From Atrina japonica (taxonomy: Eukaryota; Mollusca; Bivalvia; Pterioida; Pinnidae): 64,000 nucleotides of DNA. Made by a program: the position numbers and the translations under genes. The notes beneath the pieces are model-generated. The model had not been told where the DNA came from. It worked only from the letters and a program-made list of their open reading frames with translations, and did no database searches. The stretch covers positions 34,006 through 98,005 of the forward strand of contig BROG01001206.1 in assembly GCA_030159075.1 (NCBI GenBank), written 5' to 3'. Shown piece by piece: positions 1 through 14,375 of this stretch (positions within the stretch are counted from its first letter, which is position 1; each line of letters starts with the position of its first letter).

Positions 1-1914
1 AAATCAAAGACTTACACTACTCCAAATATTTCTTAAGGGGTGAATAAATTAAACATGTTTTGTAGTCATGATACTGTAGTCCTTTGTGAGTGATAGTTTT
101 GTGTTGCTATTTTTCAATTTTGTTTTATCACCATTATCATAATAATTAGATAACGGTTCGCTGGTGTGTTCTCAGTTTGCGTCTAGACTTATTCAATATT
201 TTTAAGAAACCAAATATTTAAAGTCATAAAAAACGAAGTGACCTCCTGCCTGTAAGTGATATAGTCTTGGGTAAGGTTCCAATGTTCTTTCAATAAGTAC
301 ACAGTCTGTATGTATCAGATTTTTAAATATTGTAAAATATGTTGGTCTCATAATTACGTCAACTGGAGGATATTCCAGGATTTAGATTTGCCTGTTTGTG
401 TCTTTAGTCTGTCTATCATGATACTATAGTATGAGCCAAATTTGTTTAGTGCGCTGGTTTTCGATTATAAAGATAAGATGGTTGATACATGTACCTACCG
501 AAGTTTTCTCCCTGTGAAATTGAACAACTATACAGTAACCACTTGATGATTTGAACACAACTACATTAATTTTCAAAACAATTCAAATGTACATACGAAC
601 CTGAAAGGCCTATAGTTTGACATTTTACTACAACAATGTACTTGGGGTATATTGAGAACTCCCAAGAGTTTATTTTTCACCTCAGCTCAGCTTTTATTAT
701 GGACATTTTATTTTTTTAAAACACTACAGTAAATGATACTTTTTTGGTTTACAGGAATTTTTTATGGGAATTGAATTGAATTTACTTAAATCTAGCTCTG
801 ATAATTTTATGTATAGCAACTCTTGACATCACAGCCACTTTATAATTTGATTTTCACTGAAATACAATATGATGCCAGGAAATCCCACCTTGCACCTTCC
901 ATTTTAAGATTTTGCTGATAGCACAAATTTAGTAAGATAATTGCATCCACATTTAGATTTAGTCCCCTCTGCATTCAAATTAACCATGCATACATTTGTT
1001 TTCAAGTAAGTGTGCACTAAAATATACACACAAAAGAGCTTTAAAATCAGGTCTTGCAGACAGACATACAAAATTGCCGTTAAATGTTAAATGAATAATT
1101 TACAAGAATAGCATATCAATTATAATCATTGTGTTAGGGCTGTCATTGATAGATTCGATGTCGATGTATCAATATACAAATTGATTCAATATGATAATCG
1201 ATACATTTTTTAGTATCGATACATTTCATAATGCTTTTCATGGTACATAATGTATGTATTTTCTTTTACAATTTCCAAAATTTTCCATTTGTTTTACTTT
1301 ATGTTCCTGAACTATGTTATATTTTATTCTAATTTTTAAATTTGTTCAAATAAACAATGTTTTCTTTGCAATTATTTTTTACTCATCAGATAGTAAAATC
1401 CACAATAAAACACCTAAATATTATAAAAAAATCTATATATTTTGAATGCATTTTATAGAAGTACCAAATTATCTGATTTATAGATATATCAATATTTTTT
1501 TACTTATCGAGGAGAGATTTGCTTTTCCTGTCCGCACGGCTCTATGCCTAGATGGTAAGTAAATGGTCTAGGATGTGCAGTCTGACTACGTTTGTCAGAT
1601 TGTACAAGTGTAGTGGCACTTAAAAAGCCATAGCCTAGGAAATAGGGACCATCGGGTCAATCTAGTACAGTCATGAGAGTGTTCGTGTGGTTCTATGTCT
1701 GAAACCGTCCAACCCTATTTTCTCGATGGTGAGCTTTTACACAATAGGCTGCATCGTACTACTCTACTTTAAACTATTGAGCAGCTAGGTTTAAACCCTG
1801 GACATAATTGTATGGGAATCAGGGTAAAAGTAATAATTGTAACATGAAACTATTTAAAGCAGTTCACAAGTATATTGCTAATAGCAAATGATTTGCTTGA
1901 AGTCTAGCCCCATC
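1..1914. other. AT-rich DNA without recognised genes
   Basis: No exon-like open frames or known repeats were recognised. A stretch at about 1145-1225 is rich in ATCGAT/GTATCGATAC palindromic motifs, typical of TE termini, but no partner end was found. Confidence 0.4.
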
Positions 1915-2093
<179 letters not shown>

Positions 2094-2340
2094 GCATTGC
2101 ACTTTTTATAAACCAAAATGTACATAATTTGATCTTTCTTATTCTGTTACTTCATAATTAATTAGTCTATATATGTTTTATCATGCATGTCATAATATGT
2201 TATCAAAATGTATACGGAAAGGTTTTTTCATAAGTTTTACTTTAACTTGTTATCCTTCCTATGCGTTTAATGACAATAAAATATGATTAAATCAAGTGGA
2301 GACCACTCAAGCAAGGACAGAAACACACGCTAAACACCCC

Positions 2341-4439
<2,099 letters not shown>

Positions 4440-4451
4440 AACTCTTCCTGA

Positions 4452-4722
4452 TTGTTTGTTTGTTTATTGTTGTTTAACGTCCCACTCAAGAATATTTCAC
4501 TCATTAATGGAGACGTCACCAATTGCTGGTGAAGGGCTTCAAATTTGGCCTATGCTCAGCACTTACGGCCATTGAGCAGTGAGGGTTCTTACTGTGACAT
4601 GTGACCTCCAGCTTTTACTGTCTCATCTGAAAGACAGGAAACTAACCTGCCATTGGCGGGACTCGAACTCACGACCTTATGATCCAGAGTCGAGCACGAT
4701 ACCGACTGAGCCAGGCCGGCTC
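4452..4722 (-). mobile_element. tRNA-derived SINE (family 1), with TSD
   Basis: The element lies in reverse orientation. The tRNA-like head is at the right end (GGCCTGGCTCAGTCGG on the - strand, with a B-box-like GAGTTCGAGTCCC). The body carries CACTGCTCAATGGCCGTAAG and the tail end is rich in AAACAA. The 8-bp direct repeat AACTCTTC flanks it at 4440-4447 and 4723-4730, a good target-site duplication. Related copies are at 23576, 24730, 36829 and 60820. Confidence 0.82.
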
Positions 4723-4769
4723 AACTCTTCATGAAGCAGTGCACCTATAGTCTAAAGTATATATATTTA

Positions 4770-5175
4770 AAAGTAAAATACTGTACAAGTTCTATAGTTA
4801 ATCATGAAACATTGTACAAGTCACATAGTTCATAGTTAAGCCATGTACATGACATATAGTTCATAGTTAAACATTGTACATGTCATATAGTTCATAGTAA
4901 AGCATTGTACAAGTCATATAGTTCATAGTTAAGCCATGTACATGACATATAGTTCATAGTTAAGCATTGTACATGTCATATAGTTCATAGTAAAGCATTG
5001 TACAAGTCATCTAGGTCATAGTTAAGCATTGTACATGTCATATAGTTCATAGTAAAGCATGGTACAAGTCATATATGTCATATTAAAGCATTGTACAAGT
5101 CATATAGGTCAGAGTAAAGTATTGTACAAGTCATACAGGTCATAGTATTGTTCATGATAAACCACTGTACAAGTC
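4770..5175. repeat. 31-bp tandem repeat
   Basis: The unit is roughly TCATAGTAAAGCATTGTACA + AGTCATATAGT, in about 13 degenerate copies. The core GTACAAGTCATATAG alternates with GTACATGTCATATAG. Confidence 0.88.
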
Positions 5176-5833
5176 ATGTACCAAGTACCAGCAGAACAAA
5201 TGAAAGTGTATGTGATAAAAATAATATAGTGCATGCATATGTAATATAAATAAAAGTGTACTAAATGTTCTGATGTTGTCCATATCATTGATCCAAGATG
5301 TACCAGACATTTATAGACAGAATTTTCATCTGATCATAAATTATAGTAAGTTGGAAGCTGTTTGTATCTTTTTGCACAATTGCTAATAATAATACACAGA
5401 GTTGTCGATGTTTTTGATCGAGAGAGCAAAAATGAAAGCTGTAAAGTCTTACAGGTAAAATGTGATTGTCATGCTGTTATTCGATATTTTAACACTGCGA
5501 TTATGTATCCACCTGTCATTTGGTAAAAATACTCACTCAGATAAAAATATGATATTGAATACTAAAAATAGATATAATCAGCAAGTAAAACCTGTAGTCA
5601 ATACATCTGAAATGTATCTTTCTTATAGCTATTTAACATGAAAACAGACAGACACTAGGTCTATTAAGGATTAATTGTTCACGTAGTATAACTCTCAAAA
5701 GGTATTAAAGTTAATTATTTGAATAACGTGTTATTAAATGTTGTAGACGTCAAAACTTTACCATCCAAATATGGAGACGTTGTTTGCAAGCTACAAGTAG
5801 ATCAAATACAGTGAGAAGTGATAACTGTTGAAA

Positions 5834-7696
5834 GAACTGTGTTTAGCTCACTCAGTAATCAGAACTGTGTTTAGCTCACTCGGTAATCAGAACTGTGTTT
5901 AGCTCACTCAGTAATCAGAACTGTGTTTAGCTCACTCATTAATCAGAACTGTGTATAACTCACTCAGTAATCAGAACTGTGTTTAGCTCACTCAGTAATC
6001 AGAACTGTGTTTAGCTCACTCAGTAATCAGAACTGTGTTTAGCTCACTCAGTAATCAGAACTGTGTTTAGCTCACTCAGTAATCAGAACAATGTTAAGCT
6101 CACTCAGTAATCAGAACTGTGTTAAGCTCACTAAGTAATCAGAACTGTGTTTAGTTCACTCAGAAATCAGAACTGTGTTTAGTTCACTCAGTAATAAGAA
6201 CTGTGTTTATCTCACTCTGTAATCAGAACTGTGTTAGCTCACTCAGTAATCAGAACTGTGTTTAGCTCACTCAGTAATCAGAACTGTGTTTAACTCACTC
6301 AGTAATCAGAACTGTGTTTAGCTCTCTCAGTAATCAGAACTGTGTTTAGCTCACTCAGTTATCAGAACTGTGTTTAGCTCACTCTGCAATCAGAACTGTG
6401 TTTAGCTCACTCAGTAATCAGAACTGTGTTTAGCTCATTCAGTAATCAGAACTGTGTATAGCTCACTCAGTAATCAGAACTGTGTTTAGCTCACTCAGTA
6501 ATCAGAACTGTGTTTAGCTCACTCATTAATCAGAACTGTGTATAACTCACTCAGTAATCAGAACTGTGTTTAGCTCACTCAGTAATCAGAACTGTGTTTA
6601 GCTCACTCTGTAATCAGAACTGTTTAGTTCACTCAGTAAACAGAACTGTGTTTAGCTCACTCAGTAATCAGAACTATGTTAAGCTCACTCAGTAATCAGA
6701 ACTGTGTTAAGCTCACTAAGTAATCAGAACTGTGTTTAGTTCACTCAGAAATCAGAACTGTGTTTAGTTCACTCAGTAATAAGAACTGTGTTTATCTCAC
6801 TCTGTAATCAGAACTGTGTTAGCTCACTGAGTAATCAGAACTGTGTTTAGCTCACTCAGTAATCAGAACTGTGTTTAGCTCACTCAGTAATCAGAACTGT
6901 GTTTAGCTCTCTCAGTAATCAGAACTGTGTTTAGCTCACTCAGTAATCAGAACTGTGTTTAGCTCACTCAGTAATCAGAACTGTGTTTAGCTCACTCTGT
7001 AATCAGAACTGTGTTTAGCTCACTCAGTAATCAGAACTGTGTTTAGCTCACTCAGTAATCAGAACTGTGTTTAGCTCACTCAGTAATCAGAACTGTGTTT
7101 AGCTCACTCTGTAATCAGAACTGTGTTTAGCTCACTCAGTAATCAGAACTGTGTTTAACTCACTCTGTAATTAGAACTGTGTATAGCTCACTCTGTAATC
7201 AGAACTGTGTATAGCTCACTCTGTAATCAGAACTGTGTTTAGCTCACTCTGTAATCAGAACTGTGTATACCTCACTCCGTAATCAGAACTGTGTTAAGCT
7301 CACTCAGTAATCAGAACTGTGTTTAGCTCACTTTGCAATCAGAACTGTGTTAAGCTCACTCATTAATCAGAACTGTGTTTAACTCACCCTGTAATGAGAA
7401 CTCTGTATAGCTTACTCTGTAATCAGAACTGTGTATAACTCACTCTGTAATCAGAACTGTGTTTAGCTCACTCTGTAATCAGAACTGTGTATAGCTCACT
7501 CAGTAATCAGAACTGTGTATAGCTCACTCTGTAATCAGAACTGTGTTTAGCTCACTCTGTAATCAGAACTGTGTATAGCTCACTCAGTAATCAGAACTGT
7601 GTTTAGCTCCAGAACTGTGTTTAGCTCACTCAGTAATCAGAACTGTGTTTAGCTCACTCAGTAATCAGAACTGTGTATAGCTCACTCAGTAATCAG
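5834..7696. repeat. 28-bp satellite with higher-order structure
   Basis: About 66 copies of a 28-bp monomer (AATCAGAACTGTGTTTAGCT + CACTCAGT). Diagnostic variants, such as the CATTAATCAG and GTTCACTCAGAAATC monomers, recur about 587 bp apart (5936 and 6523), implying an internal duplication of about 21 monomers. Confidence 0.95.
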
Positions 7697-7714
7697 CACT
7701 AAATGTACTTATAT

Positions 7715-7896
7715 ACAGTAAAACCTGCTACAATGATCACCTCTTTATAAGGATCACCTGTCTATAAAGGCCAGTTTTGAAAAGTACCACAACTGCATAC
7801 TTCAACTAAATTAAACCTGTGTATAAGGGTCACCTGCACATAAAGGAAAATATTCTCTGGTCCTTTGGGTGACCCTTATATACATGTTTGACTGTA
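7715..7896. mobile_element. MITE-like inverted-repeat element, copy 1
   Basis: The ends are ACAGTAAAACCTG and, on the opposite strand, TACAGTCAAACATG. The interior is roughly palindromic (GATCACCT...AGGGTCACC). It is about 180 bp with no coding capacity. Related copies lie at 8039 and 35828. Confidence 0.65.
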
Positions 7897-8038
7897 TTTT
7901 GTGAAACAGTCATAAATAAACAGATTATTATTAGATAATAAAAAAATAATTGATAGACAGAATCATATTATTAAATGTGTAAATAAACAAAGTAATGAAT
8001 ACAGATAAGTAAATGCTAGATGGATAAATAAATAAATT

Positions 8039-8195
8039 ACAGTAAAATCTGCTAAAGTGGCCACCTCTATATAAGGATTACCTGTTTATAAAGGCCACTT
8101 TTTTCAAGTCCCTTGACTGCATACTTCAGCTAAATTGAATCTTTATATAAGGGTCACCTGGACATAAAGGTCTCTTGGGTGGTCCATATATGCAA
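8039..8195. mobile_element. MITE-like element, copy 2 (3' end lost)
   Basis: It has the same 5' end (ACAGTAAAATCTGC) and interior (GGCCACCT, AAGGGTCACCTGGACATAAAG) as the element 320 bp upstream. The right terminal repeat is missing. Confidence 0.55.
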
Positions 8196-9309
8196 ATAAA
8201 TAGACAATATAAGTAGATACTAGATGGATAAATAGATATATAAATAAATAGAGAAATAGAAAGATAAACAAATAATTATATAGGCTACATGTATAAATGA
8301 ATAAATAAATGTATGAATGAATGTTTTTGATGGGCCTATGTATGAATAAAGAAATAAAACAGATTTGAGAGTATTGATGAATCAATAACACCAACAGAAT
8401 GAAAATACACAGTATTATTATCGTAAGCCCAGCTTTCAGTACTTTTAGTTCTTTGATCTAACCCTAGCCCTGATCAGAAAAAGCTGGAGAATAGAGAAAA
8501 AAAATATTTAAAATTATTTATTTTTAATGAAAAATTTGGGTGGTTTTTTTTGTATTAAGTGCCAAAAAAAAATATATATATATTAATAATAATGTTACAG
8601 AGTCATATATTATGAGATGAGATTTTCGTAAACATTAAATAACTATTCTGAAGTTTCTGTTTCCAAGCATCGATTTTCAACACCTTGTGTCCATTGACAT
8701 TTCAAATTATCATTTCCTTCATTTGTTAACTGATGTCATGTTATTTATCACATTCTTACATTACTTAAATTCACTGGTATTTATCATGTTTAGGGCTATT
8801 ATTCGGAAATCAATATAAAAATATTCTTCACTCATAACACTTTTGCTTGGCAAGAAATCACTTACTTTTGTCATTGAGTCAAGATTTTCGCTAATTTATC
8901 ACCAGAATTGTTCAAAGCCGATCTTTATTTTCAGTTATCATCCTCATCCTCCCGAGTAGTCTTGTTAACCTTCGTACACTTAGTATTATTGCAGACTTAA
9001 TTAAATGTTTTGATTCTGCTGTTGTTTATTTATGTATAGATGTGTCTGGGTGTGTGTATTAATATAAATATATACATATATATACATGTACATGTGTATA
9101 TAAAGTCTACTCTGCTATAAGTAAGTGGAAGGGAGATAACTGTTAAACCTCTTTATAGCCAGAATTTGTTATTCAAGTTGATGTAGAATGATGTACATGT
9201 AAGAAATTTATTGGGAATAGATATATTTTCATAATAAACGAGATCTCAGTATACACATGTATGTTCTTGATTTTCATTGTAAGAAGAGTTGACTGTATAA
9301 ATTGTAAAT
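8196..9309. other. AT-rich DNA, no gene recognised
   Basis: It contains an A/T-rich AAATAAATA patch at about 8200-8350. No splice-flanked open frame was recognised. Confidence 0.4.
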
Positions 9310-9395
9310 ATATCTATATATATATATATAATTATTATATATAATATATATATGTATATGTATATGTATATATATATTTATATATATATATGTAT
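9310..9395. repeat. (TA)n-rich microsatellite
   Basis: Interrupted TA/TATG repeat. Confidence 0.85.
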
Positions 9396-10530
9396 ATGTA
9401 TGAACCGTTCTCTGACAAAAAACCAGCTTATTGACATTTGATTATGAAGTAGAAATTCGCCAATGAGTGTGACATCAAAATTCGGGCACATTTATCACAT
9501 CAAGACACATGTTTGTTTACAAAACTTGTCATTGCACAAGCCACAGGACAACAGTTTAAATCAACACAAAAATGACTTTCGTCAATGAAGACGTACAAGT
9601 GATTTATCAATATTTTAAAAAATTATCTTTTTCTCATTCATAATAATTATTTTTCTTTTAGGTCTAGATAATCTAGATCTAATTAATTTGAAAAAAGAAA
9701 AAGAAAAGCAAGGACCTATTCTGTTATACAGGGCGGGCGGGTGAAACACATGCGGAGTGTATGCCAGCATCTGAGCAAGTATACTCATTTAGTGTCTAGG
9801 ACTAGAGGTTATGCCACACATGCAAAGATAAGTTTACAATTAAAGCCGGGAGTTTGTTAAATACAGCAATGTAAGGATAAAAGATTCTGGTGTTTCAATT
9901 TTAACAGGAAAATGTTATTTATAAGTGGTCAAGCCAGTATATTAACACAGCGATCACAGGCTCTGGTATTGGATGTTGTCGATTAAAATTAAACTCATTT
10001 AGATATAAATGAAAACCAGAACAAATCTCATAAAAACTGCTCAAAGTTGGTGATCTGTTTTGTTTAGCCACATATTAGTCAAAAAATTATCAAAATGTTA
10101 TAGAATGATTTATTCAGTTTCATTTATATCGAATTTAATTTGATTAGACACCACCCAATGCTTTGAGCGCATGTGCCGGCAGCATATTAGAAAATCAATT
10201 TTAATTTGTAACTTATCTCGCATGGTTTAATATCATTGGGGGATTCAAAGGGGGTTGCAGGGGGTTGCAACCCCCCCCTCCCGTTTGAAAAAACTGAATT
10301 TTTTTTTTATATTATCATTACATCTGTAATTCAGAAAAAAGGGCTTCCCAGAGCTTTTAAATTAGGCCTACCGAAATGTATGCGCAGCGAAAAAAAATAT
10401 AAATTATACTCTTGCCTCTAATTTGAAATCCTGGATCCATCCTTGCTTTGTATGGATTTGGACTACCAGCTTTGTATTATCAACTGTGTTTACCCTACAT
10501 ATCAGTAATAATGTATATGGCATTTTTTCA
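9396..10530. other. Non-coding, no gene recognised
   Basis: Short GC patches occur (GGGCGGGCGGG at about 9731; a GGGGGTTGCAACCCCCCC palindrome-like patch at 10258-10280). No exon was supported. Confidence 0.35.
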
Positions 10531-10578
10531 CCCCCCCCCCCCCCCCCCCCCCACCCCCCCCCCCCCCCCCCCCCCCCC
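10531..10578. repeat. Poly-C tract
   Basis: About 48 bp of C with one A. The copy number may be unreliable in assembly. Confidence 0.95.
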
Positions 10579-10929
10579 AATAAAAAACAAAAACAACATT
10601 TAAATACGGAACATCTTCTTTTAGAAGTCTGAGATCTGCCTTGGTAAGTCTGTCAATTCAATGAAGTATTTGAATAAAAACAAGTCACAGTATGATTATT
10701 AGTTCTATGGGTTTTTAAAATTGAACATTTCTGGGAAGTTTACCCAGATGGACCATGGGAAAATGATGATCTTGTGTCTAGAGGCTGAAGTAAATGCCAC
10801 TGGACATCAAAGTAATCTATCAAAAATATATTTTAATGATAAAGAGGTCATAATTCAATGTCTGCAGAATACTAGGCCAAAATTCTACCCCAGTTCTAGT
10901 TATATTTGTGCTGATCCAAACTTCTGTTT

Positions 10930-12520
10930 GAGTTAGTTAGTTAGGAGTTGATTTAATGTGCGGCGTGACTACTCAAAGCCCTTGCCACACGCCGGTGCTA
11001 CCCCTGTAGCTCCCGAGAGGCTCCTTGTGTTTAACGTGCAACCATGATGGAAGTTGTTACACGTGCTCGCCCCTACGAAGTAGGCTTGAGCTGAGGATCT
11101 GTAGTGGCATTGGCCGGTTTAGGGTCCTCTTCTCTCTGGGTTGGTCGGCCCTCGGCTCCAGAATGGGAGGGGCCTTCTGGTAGATCATCGACCGGCTCCT
11201 TTTTGTCTTGTGGCTTTGGTCCGATGCCTGTGGAGACCACGGGTCCGAGGTGGGGAGAGAGGCACAGCTGCTTAGTCACAACAGCAATAGAATTTGAATT
11301 TAGAAGATTTACGACCACCTAATTTTTGACGGACAGTCTAAATAAAATATTTATTTATAGAGGAGTGCCAATATGATAGAAGAAGTACATTGACCGAATT
11401 ACATAACCAAAGTGTTTAACGTGGAGTTGTCCATGTTCGCACATCTGAGTACCTATAAGAGGTAAACAGAATTATGTACATTTTCCCAACATTAAGGTTG
11501 GTTAAATGCTATTACATACGTTTATTTAGGTGTTAATGTATTTTGTGTTACTTTGAGATATTTTGAGGCGCTTAAAGCTTATTTAAGGGAGCGGTGCTAA
11601 TCCGCTGAATGTAGGGTCATGTTAAGAGTATTGTGTGTTGTGCAGGCTAAGTGTGATACTGATGTTATATACATTGACCAAGGGGAGAAACTTTAATTAC
11701 AGTAGGTCAAGGGGATGTGGGGACTGGTGTTTGATGAGTAGGAATTTGTTTTCCTTCTCTTGATTTTTTTTTTTTTTTTTTTTTGATAAGATAAAAAACC
11801 ATACCCAATACATATTTTATCCTATTCTGGATAGGGAGTGAATCACTAGATGATGGGGTTTCCAGTGAGTCCAGACATCTCCATAAGGGGGTGCCTGGAC
11901 AGAAAAGTCCATGGTGGGATCCCCTTCATCTATGATTTCTAACTATCTTATTCTAATCCCTAACTTTGACTTATTCTGACCTGACTAGAAATTGATCCAT
12001 TTACTAATTTATGTACAATTTAAACCTAATGTTAACCCTATTCTGGCCTATATATCAACTGGAAAGAGGAGAATCCCGGGTGTCGAGTCATCTCCATATG
12101 GGGGAAGCTTGACCAAAAAGTCCATGTGGGACTTCCTCCGCCGCTGATTCCTATAGTACTTATTCTGGAATTATAACCTATCAATCTTATTATATACAGG
12201 TAATACTAAACCTAACTAATCTGTTGGATATCTGTCGTCCAGTGATTGGGACAATCCCTACCTACAAGGACTTCCGAAATCCGAACAGCGCCTACTTGAA
12301 TTATAAAATTACTTACACATTTATTTACAGTTAAATAGTGAATGAGAAATGCAGTGAGGTGTGATGAATGCGGTGTCTAGACTATGCAATTATCGTGTAG
12401 GTGTATTTATTTTGGGTCTTGCCTGTGCCACCCACCACTATTTGGACAAGCCAGCTGCTAACTGTTAGGTCGTACCGCTTTTCAAATGGTTATAGGCAGG
12501 GTTGGAGTACCACCAACACT
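10930..12520. mobile_element. GC-richer block, probable TE remnant
   Basis: 10930-11330 is markedly more GC-rich than its surroundings and ends near ACGACCACCTAATTTTTGAC. From 11830 to 12300 a degenerate module recurs (GGA..GGGAGAATC, CATCTCCATA.GGGGG, AAAAGTCCATG.GGGA, then TATTCT.AT) at about 11830 and about 12060, with a weaker third at about 12230. No protein domain was recognised. The TE identity is inferred. Confidence 0.4.
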
Positions 12521-13774
12521 TTGAGTGATCGTATTGAAAAAGAAAAGTGTATTATTTAATTCATTGTGATGTTTGTGCTTTTTTGGCGTATAAAAAAATA
12601 TGCAAGGTTAAAAAGAACATGTAAAATAATATAAAATCTCTGAGACATGTCACCAGCTAGAAGGGGGGATCTGACTGGGGTTTAGTCTTAGTAACATGTC
12701 TTGAGAAGGGTAATCAATGTGATTTACTAGGCGTATTTTGGACATCTTGACACAGAAAAATGTTTCCAAAAAATGTTTTGTTTTTATTAAATGCGTTGAA
12801 CATGACCCCGTTATGAAATAGTGCCTCACAACTAATCAATCACTAAATATTATGTGTAGTGACCAATAAAAGCATGACCCTAAAGTTGATGAAATAGGTG
12901 GGGAAACAAAAAGCAAATTTCCCATAATTTACACCCATCCAAACTTTAAATCTACGGTCGTCTTTTCATGATGTGTTTGCATTACATCACAATAAGTATA
13001 ATGTTATGCCACCAGCCTAAAAAACACCCGCCTTTTACAAAAAATATAAATAATAAATCTTTCTTAAAAAATGCGATTTATTTAAAAAAAAAGAAATACT
13101 TTATCATATGTCACCAAAATGTAAGGAGCCATGACATGATGAAAAAAGAATTAACCAGGACCCCGATATAGTAAAGAGCGGAATCTTTGAGGTCTGTGAT
13201 TGGTTCGTGTCCTTGGGGCCCCTAGATATCAATCTTTTATCGTGTCACTTTTTACCGCTCTGTAAAATGGGCAACTGAATTATTTTATAATTGAGTCAAT
13301 TTGACTTGACGGCGCTAAACACATGTATTGGTTTCAGTAATAATCATGGTTATGGCGAATCGTCCTGTAATATTTCCACAGATAAGGGGACAGTCATTAA
13401 ATTCTGAATGGGGCGGGGGCTGGGCTGGGCTGGCAAATTTTATAAAGTCAGATTATTTACTTTCATACAATCGCAGGACAGAGTATTTATTTCCAAGCAG
13501 ATCAGAGACAGATTATTTATTTTCTTATTTATTTTTTTCATCAGAAATGTAATATATTGCAGTGGCGGATCTACAATTTTTATTCAAAGGGAGAGATAAG
13601 AGGGGGGGGGGGTAACATAAATACATCATATAACATGATATTCAAAAGTGTTATAAAATACTAACCTCATTGCACATTGGAGTACTGTGAGGCAAGATTG
13701 TGATAAGGAACCATCAGTAAGGTAACATGCTATCCCATTTCAATAATTTGGAAGCCTTAACTGGTATTTGAGGG
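12521..13774. other. AT-rich DNA, no gene recognised
   Basis: A G10 tract lies at about 13602-13611 and a TTATTTATTTTC patch near 13520. No supported exon was found. Confidence 0.35.
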
Positions 13775-14010
13775 ACCTCTGTGGTCGAGTGGTTAGAGCA
13801 ATGCACTTTGAACCATGCAGTCTCCCAACTTTGGTCAGCACAGATTCGAGCCTTGCTGGAACCTAAGCTGATTTTTGTGAGAAAGTTTGCCAGTTTACTT
13901 GTCGAAGGCCAGTGGTCTCTTCCTGAGTACATTGTACCCGGTTCTCTAATTCACCATTAAGAACTGGCTGACACCATAATAACTAAAAAAAATGTTGAGT
14001 GCGTCATAAA
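13775..14010 (+). mobile_element. tRNA-derived SINE (family 2), copy 1
   Basis: The head CCTCTGTGGTCGAGTGGTTA contains an A-box-like motif. A B-box-like AGATTCGAGCC follows, then the body GAGAAAGTTTGCCAGTTTAC, and a conserved tail TTGAGTGCGTCATAAAACA. It ends about 300 bp upstream of NDRG exon A, in the same orientation. Confidence 0.75.
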
Positions 14011-14230
14011 ACAATATTCAAAATTCAAATTCTGGTGTTTGATTAGTGTCCAGACACACACAAATGGATGGAGACAGCCTTTGTATTTAGTCTCCAACCA
14101 AACCTTTTTGCTCTCAATTAGGCCAGGTATGTATTTAAATATTTCATATATTAGGCTCTTATAAAAAAAAATGCCAATGATGTGAGTTATAAAAAAAAAA
14201 TGGAAATCAATATTGAAATCGTTCATTTAG

Positions 14231-14231
<1 letters not shown>

Positions 14232-14270
<39 letters not shown>
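14232..14270. repeat. (TA)n microsatellite
   Basis: Pure TA repeat just upstream of NDRG exon A (43 bp before it). Confidence 0.95.
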
Positions 14271-14272
<2 letters not shown>

Positions 14273-14312
14273 CTGAGATTTATTATTTTGCCTCTATTTT
14301 ATGCTTTTACAG

Positions 14313-14375
14313 TAACTCATTCCCATCTATGCAGAGCCTGGGAGACAATTTGGTGTGCATTCTGGATCACCTGAA
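14313..14375 (+). CDS. NDRG-like exon A (first visible exon)
   Basis: This is a 63-bp exon with acceptor TTTTACAG and donor GTATGT. Its first T completes a codon begun in an unseen upstream exon, and its last two bases (AA) combine with the first T of the next exon to give Asn. It encodes the stretch matching the NDRG helix YPSLDQLADMIP..LQYLN, read here as [11 protein letters not shown] followed by ILDHL-N. It begins about 40 bp after a TA microsatellite. A larger reading frame running through from the microsatellite is not the gene. Confidence 0.8.

Noticed and set aside
5275..5325. Phrase translating VVHIIDP, superficially like the NDRG VHVDAPG strand
   Set aside because: No acceptor or donor at the required phase, and the frame closes at once without the rest of the motif.
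5834..7696. CRISPR-like array
   Set aside because: The 28-bp repeats are directly contiguous with no unique spacers, and the genome is eukaryotic.
10721..10936. 71-codon frame after the poly-C tract
   Set aside because: No splice phase fit to the missing NDRG exon and no recognised domain.
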